Origin: Wolbachia endosymbiont of Tyrophagus putrescentiae
Lineage (GTDB): Bacteria > Pseudomonadota > Alphaproteobacteria > Rickettsiales > Anaplasmataceae
NCBI GenBank assembly: GCA_030441635.1
Contig: JAUEMM010000003.1
Coordinates: forward strand, 47,884-111,883
Direction of reading: 5' to 3'
DNA: 64,000 nucleotides
Shown here: in pieces, positions 1-8,807 of the stretch
Position numbering within the stretch: position 1 is the first letter of the stretch
Layout of the letters: each line of letters opens with the position of its first letter
Translations under genes and position numbers: made by a program
The notes under the pieces: model-generated
The model's database searches: none
Seen by the model: the letters and a program-made list of their open reading frames with translations, nothing else
What the model was told of the DNA's origin: nothing

Positions 1-239
1 GTAGAAGTAACCCCTATCTTGATCAAAGTACTTTATCACCGGTATGCAGTAATTGCCATTGGGTAAAGTTGTGTAATGGTGGTACTCATATAAACCGCTA
101 CTCTAATAAAAATGGATTTGCTAACCCTTCTATATTTTGTGATGCGTTGCAAATGATATATGAACGTATAGCAGAATATGCGCTGAATAACGGATTATCA
201 ATTGAAGCATTAAGAAAAAGATTAGAAATTAAAGCGTGA
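1..239 (+). CDS. C-terminal end of a radical SAM/SPASM peptide maturase (5' end outside window)
   Basis: The reading frame is open from base 3 to a TGA at 237-239, giving about 78 residues. It holds a SPASM-type cysteine pattern, VCSNC then LCNGG, then an HINRYS stretch, a GFANPS motif and a late Cys before a helical tail. This spacing and the C-GG / RYS / GF-NPS-C order resemble the end of FxsB/XyeB-like radical SAM maturases, which bind auxiliary Fe-S clusters and crosslink ribosomal peptides. The catalytic CxxxCxxC radical SAM core would lie to the left and is not visible. The stop overlaps the GTG start of the next gene, so the two are probably co-translated. The SPASM assignment is fairly sure; the exact subfamily and any peptide substrate are inference. 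Confidence 0.7.
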   Translation, partial: RSNPYLDQSTLSPVCSNCHWVKLCNGGTHINRYSNKNGFANPSIFCDALQMIYERIAEYALNNGLSIEALRKRLEIKA

Positions 240-1321
240 GATTACTCGTATTACTCTGTGTGCTTTTTACTACACAATTATGTTATGCACAGAACATAAT
301 TTTACAATCTCCATCAGAGATTTTTGGGAAAGCTGTTGATAAAAAAGTTGCTCTATCCACTAAACACGTAGAGATGATATGGGTTTCATGTCTTAATTCA
401 AAATCTTGTGTACACTTTTTGATTACATTTAACCCTAATGACAGTCCCGGTTTTCAGCTTATATTATCTGGTAAAAAGTTTACTGATAAGTTGATGGAGG
501 AAGCTTTTCTATTTGAGAAAAAAAGCAATACTTGGACTTATCAATATGGTAATATAGAGAATAAAAAACAGAAGAAAATTAAGTTTTTAACATTCATGCG
601 GCCTCTTGTTGTATCGCAGGCTATGCCTATCAAACTCTCTGTATCAGAAATTTCTGAGCTAGTTAGTAATAAAAATGTGGTTTTTTATACTGGCGCTGGT
701 ATTTCAGCATTAGCTGTACCAGAAATGAATGAGCTGATGTCACAATTTGGAATACCACACAATTTAAATAGTGTCGATAAACTTACACACATTATTAAAT
801 TTATACACAAAGTTATAAAAGAACCAGACAAGATTATAATAGTAATATCCAACTTTAAAGAAGCTTGTTTTTACGGTAAACCAACTCCAGCTCATTATGC
901 AGTAAGAGATATAGTATTATTAAAAAATTGGCAATTATTGACTGAAAATATTGATTTACTTCATCAACGTTCTGGTGTTGAACCTTTGGCCCGCATAAAA
1001 AGAACAGACGGAATAGATTTCTATTGGCTTAAGAAAAACATAAAATCAAAACATTTAAGACAAATTGATTACATTGTCACAGTCGGGTTAAATAGCGATG
1101 AAGCTGGATTTCTTGCTTTATATAAAAAATATAATCCCCAAGGGAAAATAATAGCTATGAATCTTATTCAGCCAAATTATCTAAATAATGATGATATTTT
1201 AGTTCTGGGAGATGTGCAGAAAAACTTGCCCGATTTATTAATTCAAGCACGCAAGCGTAGTATTACCACCAAACGCTGTAGTGTTGATGCTAACAACTTT
1301 CTCGGTAGAAAAGCGCTGTAA
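236..1321 (+). CDS. Secreted sirtuin-like (SIR2 fold) protein, probably catalytically altered
   Basis: 361 residues from a GTG start that overlaps the stop of the radical SAM gene. Residues 1-18 are a typical Sec signal peptide ending in CYA. Residues 20-125 are unrecognised. From about 130 a SIR2 domain follows: GAGIS at 153-157 (NAD-binding loop), a PTPAH motif, TENID at 236-240 followed by LLHQRSG, and a later Rossmann-type segment (KIIAMNL). The LHG catalytic-histidine motif of active sirtuins is not seen where expected after LLHQRSG (RTDG stands there), and no four-Cys zinc ribbon is present. It may therefore bind NAD or a derivative without deacetylating. A secreted sirtuin is unusual. 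The last 28 codons lie antisense to the end of putA. The fold call is good; the function is unknown. Confidence 0.75.
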   Translation: MRLLVLLCVLFTTQLCYAQNIILQSPSEIFGKAVDKKVALSTKHVEMIWVSCLNSKSCVHFLITFNPNDSPGFQLILSGKKFTDKLMEEAFLFEKKSNTWTYQYGNIENKKQKKIKFLTFMRPLVVSQAMPIKLSVSEISELVSNKNVVFYTGAGISALAVPEMNELMSQFGIPHNLNSVDKLTHIIKFIHKVIKEPDKIIIVISNFKEACFYGKPTPAHYAVRDIVLLKNWQLLTENIDLLHQRSGVEPLARIKRTDGIDFYWLKKNIKSKHLRQIDYIVTVGLNSDEAGFLALYKKYNPQGKIIAMNLIQPNYLNNDDILVLGDVQKNLPDLLIQARKRSITTKRCSVDANNFLGRKAL

Positions 1322-4300
1322 ATAATTTGGACCGCCAGCTTTTGGTCCAGTCCCAGACAATCCCCTACCACCAAAAGGTTGCATTCCTACTACTGCTCCT
1401 ATTTGATTACGATTAATATACACATTACCCACCGATATCTTTTTACTGATAAAATCAATCTGACTTTGTATACGACTTTGCAAAGAAAATGTAAGTCCAT
1501 AACCTGTGTTATTTATATCATCTATCACTTCGTTCAGCTTTGATTTGTCAAAACGGATAATATGTAAAATAGGGCCAAAGACTTCCTGTTTCAATTGTGA
1601 AATTCTTTTTATCTCGTAAATGTATGGAGGGAAAAAATAACCATTGTTAGAATCTGCACAAACAGGCACCTTAGACAGAAGAGTTGCATCCTTATCTTCT
1701 GACATTTTTTCTAAGTGCATGGATAAAGCATCCATAGACACTTTATCGATAATCGGGCCAATATCAGTACTTAATTCTATCGGATTTCCAATCTTTAGTT
1801 CCTGCATTGCACCACATATCATTTTTATCAAATTTTCTGCTATATCTTCTTGAATAAATAACACCCTAAGTGCAGAGCAACGCTGTCCACTACTGCGAAA
1901 TGCAGAGGTTAAAGCATCCGTAGTTACTTGCTCCAAAAGAGAAGAGCTATCAACAATCATAGCATTCAATCCCCCTGTTTCAGCAATAAGTGGAACAATA
2001 GGGCCATCCCTATTTGCAAGCATTTTATTAATTATTTGAGCAGTTTGAGTTGAACCAGTAAAAGCTACACCAGCTATTCTGTTGTCCGGTATTAGAGTCT
2101 TACCCAAATATCTACCATCCCCTGGAATAAAGTGCAACACGTCCTTTGGTATACCAGCCTCATGTAGTATTTTAATAGCTTCATAAGCAATAATAGGGGT
2201 TTGTTCTGATGGCTTTGCAAGCACAGTATTGCCAGCAGCAAGAGCGGCTGAAACCTGCCCAATAAAAATAGCTAGTGGAAAATTCCATGGTGATATACAT
2301 AAAAAAACTCCTCTACCTTCAAAAAAAATAAAATTCTCTTCACCTGTTGGACCAGGCAATTTTTTCCAGCCATTTAACTCATTTTCTGCAATCACTGCAT
2401 AATAACGCAGAAAGTCAACAGCTTCTCTTACTTCAGCAATAGCATCTGACAAAATTTTCCCAGCTTCAACAATGAGAATATAAATTAATTCTGTCATCCT
2501 TTCTTCAAGCAAGTCTGCAGCTTTTCTTAAAAACTTAGCACGTTCTTCTGCCGAAATATTTTTCCACTTGGAAAACGCACCTTGTGCTATCTCAAGAGCA
2601 TCCAAAGCTTGCCTGCTTGTTGCATTTGTAACTTCCCCTATTACCTGCTCTAAAGAAGCAGGATTAATTATTTTACTAGACTTAGCACCATCGAAAAGTA
2701 TCTCTCCATCAATAATTGGACCAACTTGCCATTTTTTGTCGTTAAAATTTTCTATATCGCTAGCAAATTGTGAGATTGTAATTGAATCACTGACATCCAT
2801 TCCTGAAGAATTCTTCCTCTCTAGTCCTAGAATATCTTTTGGTAGAGGAATACTATTATGTGGCTCATAATTAGAATTTTTAGCTTCTTCTAGTGGATCT
2901 CGAATTAATCCATCTATACTAATATTTGAATTGTTTATTTGATTAACAAATGAACTATTAGCACCATTTTCAAGCAGACGTCTGATAAGGTATGGAAGTA
3001 AACTTTTGTGTTTACCAACTGGTGCGTAAACACGGCAATTCACGTTTGTTGCCAACTCCGACATCGCATAATCATATAAATCTTTACCCATTCCATGAAG
3101 ACGCTGAAACTCAAATCCAGGGTGATTTTTATCAGCAATTTCCATAACTGTAGCAAAGGTATAAGCATTGTGAGTTGCAAAGCATGGATAAAAATGATTC
3201 GCTTTACTTAAAAGTTTTTGTGTACATGCAAGGTAAGATACATCTGTATAGCTTTTTCTTGTAAACACAGGATAGTTACTCAATCCTAACTCCTGTGTAC
3301 GTTTGATCTCTGAATCCCAATATGCACCTTTTACAAGCCTCACCATGATTTTATGATTTGTCCTGATAGCAATATCTTCAACAAAATCAAGGACAGAAAG
3401 GGCACGTTTCTGATACGCCTGCACAGCTAAACCTAGACCTTCCCAGCGAGAAAGTGATTCATCAATACGTAATTGCTCAAACAACACCAGAGACATTTCT
3501 AACTTTTCTGCATCTTCTGCATCTATGCACAGTGAAATATTATATTTCTTTGCTTCGCGACAAAGCTCAAGCAATTTCGGTAGCATTTTCTTCGTCACAC
3601 AATCAAATTGGTTGAATTCATAACGTGGATACAAAGCAGATAATTTTACTGAAATTCCATGTGATTTAAAGCAATCTTCTACCTCTTCAGATTCACCTAT
3701 AGCCTTTATTGCATACATATATGAATTAAAATATTCTTCCGCATCTTCAGCCGTATGAGCTGTCTCGCCTAACATATCAAAAGAATATAAAAATCTACTA
3801 TTTTCATCTAATTTTCCATACTCTAAAGCTTCTTCTATGGTTTCTCCCATAATAAAGTGTTTACCAAGCATTAACATTGTTTGTTTTACTACTTTACGGA
3901 TTACTGGTTCACCCAAATTTTTAAGCAGCTTAGAAATCGCATGATAAAATCTCGAATCACTTTCGCTGTCCTTTAGTATGCTATTACCTATCAGCAAACT
4001 CCATGTAGAAGCATTAACAAACAACGACGACGAGTTTCCTAAATATTTATTCCATTCCTTATTGGTAATTTTATCTTTGATCAACTCATCTATTGTGTAA
4101 TCGTCTGGTATGCGCAGCAACGCCTCAGCAAGGCACATCAAGGCTATTCCTTCGTCATTAGAGAGCGAATATTGCTGCAGAAAAGAATCTATGACACCCA
4201 ACTTCTTATGTCTGATTTTTTCAATAATTTGCTTTGCAATATTGTAGATTCTACTTTTTGAATCAGGCAAAAGTTCTATCTTCTCAACAAGATAACGCAC

Positions 4301-4378
4301 ATAACTTTTCTCGTCAGCACGATAGAGTCCTTGTAAACGCTTTCTTAATTCATTGGGTTCTTGAATAGAGCTGATCAT
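1238..4378 (-). CDS. putA: Bifunctional proline dehydrogenase / L-glutamate gamma-semialdehyde dehydrogenase PutA
   Basis: 1046 residues, ATG start. It oxidises proline to glutamate in two steps, feeding electrons to quinone through FAD and producing NADH. The N-terminal region leads into a PRODH barrel (roughly 190-490, with the RRLLENGANSSFV segment near its end). The aldehyde dehydrogenase domain (about 550-1030) keeps the catalytic Glu of the ETGG motif near residue 800 and the catalytic Cys in SGQRCSALR near 834. The E. coli-type DNA-binding ribbon-helix-helix is not obvious at the N-terminus, so this is probably a purely enzymatic PutA. It makes sense in a symbiont using host amino acids as carbon source. 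Its 3' end overlaps the convergent sirtuin-like gene by 84 bp. Confidence 0.95.
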   Translation of the reverse strand: MISSIQEPNELRKRLQGLYRADEKSYVRYLVEKIELLPDSKSRIYNIAKQIIEKIRHKKLGVIDSFLQQYSLSNDEGIALMCLAEALLRIPDDYTIDELIKDKITNKEWNKYLGNSSSLFVNASTWSLLIGNSILKDSESDSRFYHAISKLLKNLGEPVIRKVVKQTMLMLGKHFIMGETIEEALEYGKLDENSRFLYSFDMLGETAHTAEDAEEYFNSYMYAIKAIGESEEVEDCFKSHGISVKLSALYPRYEFNQFDCVTKKMLPKLLELCREAKKYNISLCIDAEDAEKLEMSLVLFEQLRIDESLSRWEGLGLAVQAYQKRALSVLDFVEDIAIRTNHKIMVRLVKGAYWDSEIKRTQELGLSNYPVFTRKSYTDVSYLACTQKLLSKANHFYPCFATHNAYTFATVMEIADKNHPGFEFQRLHGMGKDLYDYAMSELATNVNCRVYAPVGKHKSLLPYLIRRLLENGANSSFVNQINNSNISIDGLIRDPLEEAKNSNYEPHNSIPLPKDILGLERKNSSGMDVSDSITISQFASDIENFNDKKWQVGPIIDGEILFDGAKSSKIINPASLEQVIGEVTNATSRQALDALEIAQGAFSKWKNISAEERAKFLRKAADLLEERMTELIYILIVEAGKILSDAIAEVREAVDFLRYYAVIAENELNGWKKLPGPTGEENFIFFEGRGVFLCISPWNFPLAIFIGQVSAALAAGNTVLAKPSEQTPIIAYEAIKILHEAGIPKDVLHFIPGDGRYLGKTLIPDNRIAGVAFTGSTQTAQIINKMLANRDGPIVPLIAETGGLNAMIVDSSSLLEQVTTDALTSAFRSSGQRCSALRVLFIQEDIAENLIKMICGAMQELKIGNPIELSTDIGPIIDKVSMDALSMHLEKMSEDKDATLLSKVPVCADSNNGYFFPPYIYEIKRISQLKQEVFGPILHIIRFDKSKLNEVIDDINNTGYGLTFSLQSRIQSQIDFISKKISVGNVYINRNQIGAVVGMQPFGGRGLSGTGPKAGGPNYLQRFSTEKVVSINTTAFGGNTTLACLN

Positions 4379-4488
4379 AAACTATCTCCAACTACAACAA
4401 AACAGAGTGAAATTATACCACAACTTTACACAGGGCAAATTATTATTCAAGAAATACCTACCAAGTACCTAAGTGCAAGCTTTAAATC

Positions 4489-6003
4489 TTAAATATAAAA
4501 GGAGCTACAATATGCAAATATAAACGGTCCATAAAAAAATGCAATTAAAGTACATATAGCAGTAACAATAGGCGGTATGATTAAGAAGGTAGACACTTTC
4601 TTCATGAAAAGATTCTGAGAAGATTTAGAAAAGAATGCATGATAAATTATAGGTAAGAAATATAGTGCATTCAGCAAGGTGCTTATAATTAATACTAGAA
4701 CCACAAAGACAAAAAGTTGTGTGTTACCAGAGTGAAAAATATCTATAAGAAAAAAGAATTTATTCCAAAAAACTGGAGCAGGTGGCACTCCTATCATAGA
4801 TGATGCGCCTACAGTAAATGCTAACATAGTAATAGGCATACTCCGTCCTATTCCATGCATTCTATCTATATATTTCTCTCCCGTTCGGGTTATTATTATT
4901 CCTGCAACAAAGAACAAAGTAATTTTTGCAAAGGCATGATAAACTAATTGACAGATTGCAATAACTATACTGTCTTTACTAAACACAGATGCAAATAATA
5001 TAATATACGAAAGCTGAGAAATAGTTGAATAAGCAAGCAATTTTTTTAACTCCCTTTGTTTTAAAGCAAGCAAAGAAGCTGCGATAATAGTAAATCCAGC
5101 AGCATAAGGCAGCCATCCTCCCACAAGCCCCATAAAACGCTGTAAGTTATCAATACCAAACACGTAGAATATTATTTTTATAATTATGAAAGCACCAGAT
5201 TTTACAACTGCCACAGCATGCAATAGTGAACTAACAGGTGTTGGTGCAACCATTGCCTTCGGCAACCAAAAATGCATAGGCATCAGTGCAGCTTTTCCTA
5301 TCCCATAAATCAGCATAGCAAAACACACTGCAGCGAAAGTCACAAGTGTACTATCGAAATTAAATATTCCATTAGGCTGAAAATCTAACGTGTTAAATTT
5401 ACTATATAATAACCCTATTGCAGGAAAAAATAGTACTAAAGAAGAAAAGAACAATACTCCAAGGTAATAACGCCCAGCAATAATTGATTCACGTGTTGCG
5501 TTGTAGGTCACTAGAGGGTAGGTGCTCAATGTTAAGAATTCATAGAATACAAATGTGGTAAGTAAATCTCCTGAAAAAGCTATAAATATAGTACAACCTA
5601 TCGATAAAGAGAGAAAACATAAAAAACCAGAGTAATTCTTGCCTGGGTAATTAATCTTCATGTAATACACTGAATATACACTGGTGAGCATCCATAAGAA
5701 CGAAACCAGTAGACTAAATATTATCCCCTCTGGCTCTAACTTTAGACTAATGTGTAAATTGTTACCAAAGTCCATAAGAATAAATTGAGACTCTATCCCT
5801 ATAGACATTGCGATATACTTATATATATAGATAAACAAAAGTACGGAAGATGCGATCGCAACTTTATTGCTGATTTGCTGTCTCCTACCAGTAAAAAAAA
5901 TTATTATTGCGCTTAAAAGCGGAATTAATGCAGCTATTAATAAATTAACGTTATAAAAACAGGGGCTTAAAATATAGTTCTGTATTTCTCTAAAGTAGTC
6001 CAT
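4489..6003 (-). CDS. Proton-conducting antiporter subunit, MrpD/NuoM-N family membrane protein
   Basis: 504 residues, nearly all hydrophobic, with about 14 predicted membrane helices. The core proton-channel signature is present: GKAALMPMHFWLP followed by AP-PVSSLLHAVAVVKSG, with the channel lysines and the helix-breaking HAV segment. The family includes MrpD/MnhD of multisubunit Na+/H+ antiporters and the NuoL/M/N subunits of complex I. It sits alone here, away from nuo genes, with putA upstream on the same strand. In alpha-proteobacterial symbionts stand-alone copies are usually annotated as Na+/H+ antiporter subunits. Whether it works in an Mrp complex or as an accessory complex I subunit cannot be told from this window. 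Confidence 0.85.
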   Translation of the reverse strand: MDYFREIQNYILSPCFYNVNLLIAALIPLLSAIIIFFTGRRQQISNKVAIASSVLLFIYIYKYIAMSIGIESQFILMDFGNNLHISLKLEPEGIIFSLLVSFLWMLTSVYSVYYMKINYPGKNYSGFLCFLSLSIGCTIFIAFSGDLLTTFVFYEFLTLSTYPLVTYNATRESIIAGRYYLGVLFFSSLVLFFPAIGLLYSKFNTLDFQPNGIFNFDSTLVTFAAVCFAMLIYGIGKAALMPMHFWLPKAMVAPTPVSSLLHAVAVVKSGAFIIIKIIFYVFGIDNLQRFMGLVGGWLPYAAGFTIIAASLLALKQRELKKLLAYSTISQLSYIILFASVFSKDSIVIAICQLVYHAFAKITLFFVAGIIITRTGEKYIDRMHGIGRSMPITMLAFTVGASSMIGVPPAPVFWNKFFFLIDIFHSGNTQLFVFVVLVLIISTLLNALYFLPIIYHAFFSKSSQNLFMKKVSTFLIIPPIVTAICTLIAFFYGPFIFAYCSSFYI

Positions 6004-6078
6004 TCTCTTACTTAGTAAACATTGACATTATATTAGGGTTATAAAAAACTACTATATCAAAGTTACTGTTATAAAAAA

Positions 6079-6702
6079 TTAATGGCAAAATATTTTATCA
6101 AACTCTTGTTTTAATATATTATCAAACTCAGCTAGCGAAACCTTAGCTCCCAATTTTTTCATTGATGTAATCCCATAATTCTGTAATCCACAAGGGACTA
6201 TTCCTTTATAATGTGAGAGATCAGGTGAAACATTTATTGCTACTCCGTGATATGTTATCCACTTTCTTAATCTGATACCAAAAGCTGCAATTTTTTCCTC
6301 TACCCCATTATTATTTATCCAAATTCCTACCCTATCCTCTTTAAATTCTCCTAAAATATTAAAATGCTTTAAAGTATTTATAACCAGTTTACTCAAATCC
6401 TTAATATATAATCTTACATCACACCTATTTCTTTTTTTTAGATCAAGCATTAAATATACAATCCTTTGTCCAGGACCATGGTATGTATACTTACCACCTC
6501 TCCCAGTTTTATATACAGGAAATAGATTTTCAATAACCTCAGCATCTGTTGCGCTAATACCTGCAGTATATAAAGAAGGATGCTCAAGTAGCCACACTAA
6601 CTCATCTTCCAATCCGCTATGAATCAGCTTAACCCTACTCTCCATGAATTTTACAGCATAATCATAATCAATCAACTGCTTGGATACAACCCACTCTACC
6701 AT
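6079..6702 (-). CDS. lipB: Octanoyltransferase LipB (lipoyl(octanoyl) transferase)
   Basis: 207 residues, full length for the family. LipB moves octanoate from acyl carrier protein to the lipoyl domains of the 2-oxoacid dehydrogenases, before LipA adds sulfur. The family motif RGGKYTYHGPGQ is at 68-79. The catalytic Lys lies in EEKIAAFG (K137) and the catalytic Cys in GIVPCGLQ (C171). It serves the pyruvate dehydrogenase complex, whose E1 alpha gene lies 2 kb away on the same strand. There is no tight operon; a 181 bp AT-rich gap separates it from the upstream gene. Confidence 0.95.
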   Translation of the reverse strand: MVEWVVSKQLIDYDYAVKFMESRVKLIHSGLEDELVWLLEHPSLYTAGISATDAEVIENLFPVYKTGRGGKYTYHGPGQRIVYLMLDLKKRNRCDVRLYIKDLSKLVINTLKHFNILGEFKEDRVGIWINNNGVEEKIAAFGIRLRKWITYHGVAINVSPDLSHYKGIVPCGLQNYGITSMKKLGAKVSLAEFDNILKQEFDKIFCH

Positions 6703-6883
6703 ATTCAGTTTCTAATTTATAATATAAAATTAACTTATTATCCTAGTAAATTCAATTTATTAAAAAATTTAATATAGTATAGAAATATACTAATTTACTT
6801 AGCAGTTATAGTGTAGAATATTAACTTATAGGAGTGGATTTGGTACATTTTAATTACCCGAAAACCTTTTTTGAGTAGTTCAA

Positions 6884-8089
6884 TTAAAGCAATATGCCTT
6901 TTATCTGCCTTATAGCTTTAAAGTTCTTTTCTGCTAATGCAGCTTCTAAAGAAGCTTTCAGCCTTTCCCATTCTTTCTCACCATTTATGTGAATCAACAT
7001 TGTAGATTTATACGTATCAGCAATTCGTTCAAAAGCTTCCTTATTTTCCAAACACTCATACAAATCATTATTTATTGATTGCAGTATAATTAGAAATGAG
7101 AACAAATTTGGACACGGCAACTCATCTTCACTGTAAGTTAATTTTATTTTTTTTATGCAATGCTCAATAGTTTTCAATGATAAAGATAAAGTCTCTGCAT
7201 AAAATATAAAGCTATCCACAATCACACCTTTTGATTTTCTTGGCAATCTCACATTTTTAAAAAGCTCTTTAACAAATTTAGCTACTGCCTGTTTTGGCAA
7301 AGACAGAGACAAATCTGTGAAGTGTTTTAAGCTAAAGTTTGATCCAAGAACTGCATCGATAGCTTTCTTCACACTACTCTGCTCTTTATCAACAGAAATA
7401 ACGAAAATCAGCCCTTCTATATTGAGCATACATCTTATCGACTCCAAAAAATCTACAATGAATTTAGGCCTACATACCTCTAAGTCATCTACCATGATGT
7501 AAATGTTTTTTTCACCTCTTATTTTATTAACCACCTTTGTGAGTTGTTTTTTGAAGTCCTGAATGCCCTCCTTTCGTCTTTTAAGATCTTTCACTTCCCT
7601 CAAAATAGAACCTATATCTTTTCTATCAGCCTCTTTGGTAGCATCAAGCAATACAGAAAACATACCAAGTGGAGATTTGCTCATTACCTTCTCTAAAGTT
7701 TTGAAAGAGAGTAATTCCTGATTTATATTAGCAAATTGCTTAGTAATACTCTTTCGTACTTTGTGTGATACAAACAGGTCTTCAAAAAGAAAATTCAAAA
7801 AAGAAGCTAATGGTTGGTCCAATGCATTTATATCCCACGCACTATAGTAAGTAGCTATTTCATTTTCTTGTTTTAGGTTTTTTACCCACTCCTTTAGGAA
7901 AAAAGTTTTACCCCATCCATTATATCCTTCCATAGATACTATTGAAAATGAGCTACCCATCGCCTTAATCACATGATTAAACTTACCTGAAAATCTTTCA
8001 TAGCCAAGAAGGTCATCTTGCCAAGGCTTTTCTTGAGGCACATTTTTTTCTTTAGGCTTTATGAGGGCTATAAGTTTTTTAAAACACAT
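6884..8089 (-). CDS. KAP-type P-loop NTPase
   Basis: 401 residues. A Walker A loop (EGYNGWGKTFF, about 54-64) follows an N-terminal segment with a conserved WQDDLLGY-type lead-in. A Walker B strand (IYIMVDDLEVCRP) and a following FVISVDKEQ strand place it in the KAP family of predicted NTPases related to STAND/AAA ATPases. Many KAP proteins carry membrane helices inserted in the NTPase domain; none is obvious here, so this one is probably cytosolic. KAP genes are patchily distributed in bacteria and some work in phage defence (for example PifA). It lies between housekeeping genes lipB and recR, without an obvious partner. The fold call is good; the role is unknown. Confidence 0.75.
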   Translation of the reverse strand: MCFKKLIALIKPKEKNVPQEKPWQDDLLGYERFSGKFNHVIKAMGSSFSIVSMEGYNGWGKTFFLKEWVKNLKQENEIATYYSAWDINALDQPLASFLNFLFEDLFVSHKVRKSITKQFANINQELLSFKTLEKVMSKSPLGMFSVLLDATKEADRKDIGSILREVKDLKRRKEGIQDFKKQLTKVVNKIRGEKNIYIMVDDLEVCRPKFIVDFLESIRCMLNIEGLIFVISVDKEQSSVKKAIDAVLGSNFSLKHFTDLSLSLPKQAVAKFVKELFKNVRLPRKSKGVIVDSFIFYAETLSLSLKTIEHCIKKIKLTYSEDELPCPNLFSFLIILQSINNDLYECLENKEAFERIADTYKSTMLIHINGEKEWERLKASLEAALAEKNFKAIRQIKGILL

Positions 8090-8144
8090 ACATCAGATTT
8101 TTATTTTCGTATATTATAAGAGTAACTTACTAACAAGAGATGAA

Positions 8145-8747
8145 TTACTTCGAATATTCAATACCCTGCCTAGAAATAAGTGCTACCCTCAACGTTCCCT
8201 CATCAAGATAATCAATTTCTCCACCCATTGGAATTCCACAAGCAAGACGGGATATTTTAACATTAATATCTTTTAACAACTCTATTATATACTGCACTGT
8301 AACTTGACCTTCCAAAGTCGGGCTGATAGCAATTATTATCTCCTGGGTCTGAAGGTCTAATACTCTTTTGCAAAGAGTATCAAGATTTAGCTCTTTTGGC
8401 CCCACACCATTTATCGCAGAGAGTCTGCCACCTAAAACGTGATATAGACCAGAGTATATGTTGCCTTTTTCAAAAGCCCATAAATCTCCTAACTCTTCAA
8501 CTATACACAGTAATTTAGAGTCACGCTTTGGATTAGAACAAATAAAACATGGAGATTGAGCATCTAAATTTCCACACATTTGACATTCAGCTATCTGATT
8601 AGCCAAATCTTTCATCATTGATGCAAGTGGCAGCATGGTCTTTTCTCTGTTCTGCAACAAGTGTATAACCAACCTACGAGACGACGATGGTCCGAGACTC
8701 GGTAGCTTAGATAAAGCATTAACTAGATTTCTTATGTTATTATTCAT
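8145..8747 (-). CDS. recR: Recombination protein RecR
   Basis: 200 residues, standard length. RecR acts with RecO and RecF to load RecA on gapped DNA. The N-terminal helix-hairpin-helix region ([19 protein letters not shown]) is followed by a four-Cys zinc finger (CQMCG then CFIC, about 57-72) and a Toprim domain containing CIVEELGDL and the [10 protein letters not shown] segment. The end keeps the Walker-like [12 protein letters not shown]. It starts 60 bp downstream of pdhA on the same strand and may share its transcript. Confidence 0.95.
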   Translation of the reverse strand: MNNNIRNLVNALSKLPSLGPSSSRRLVIHLLQNREKTMLPLASMMKDLANQIAECQMCGNLDAQSPCFICSNPKRDSKLLCIVEELGDLWAFEKGNIYSGLYHVLGGRLSAINGVGPKELNLDTLCKRVLDLQTQEIIIAISPTLEGQVTVQYIIELLKDINVKISRLACGIPMGGEIDYLDEGTLRVALISRQGIEYSK

Positions 8748-8807
8748 TTAGCTAACTTCGAAGTAAGATTAAATAATAACATCAAACAAAGAGCTGATAA
8801 ACAGAGA

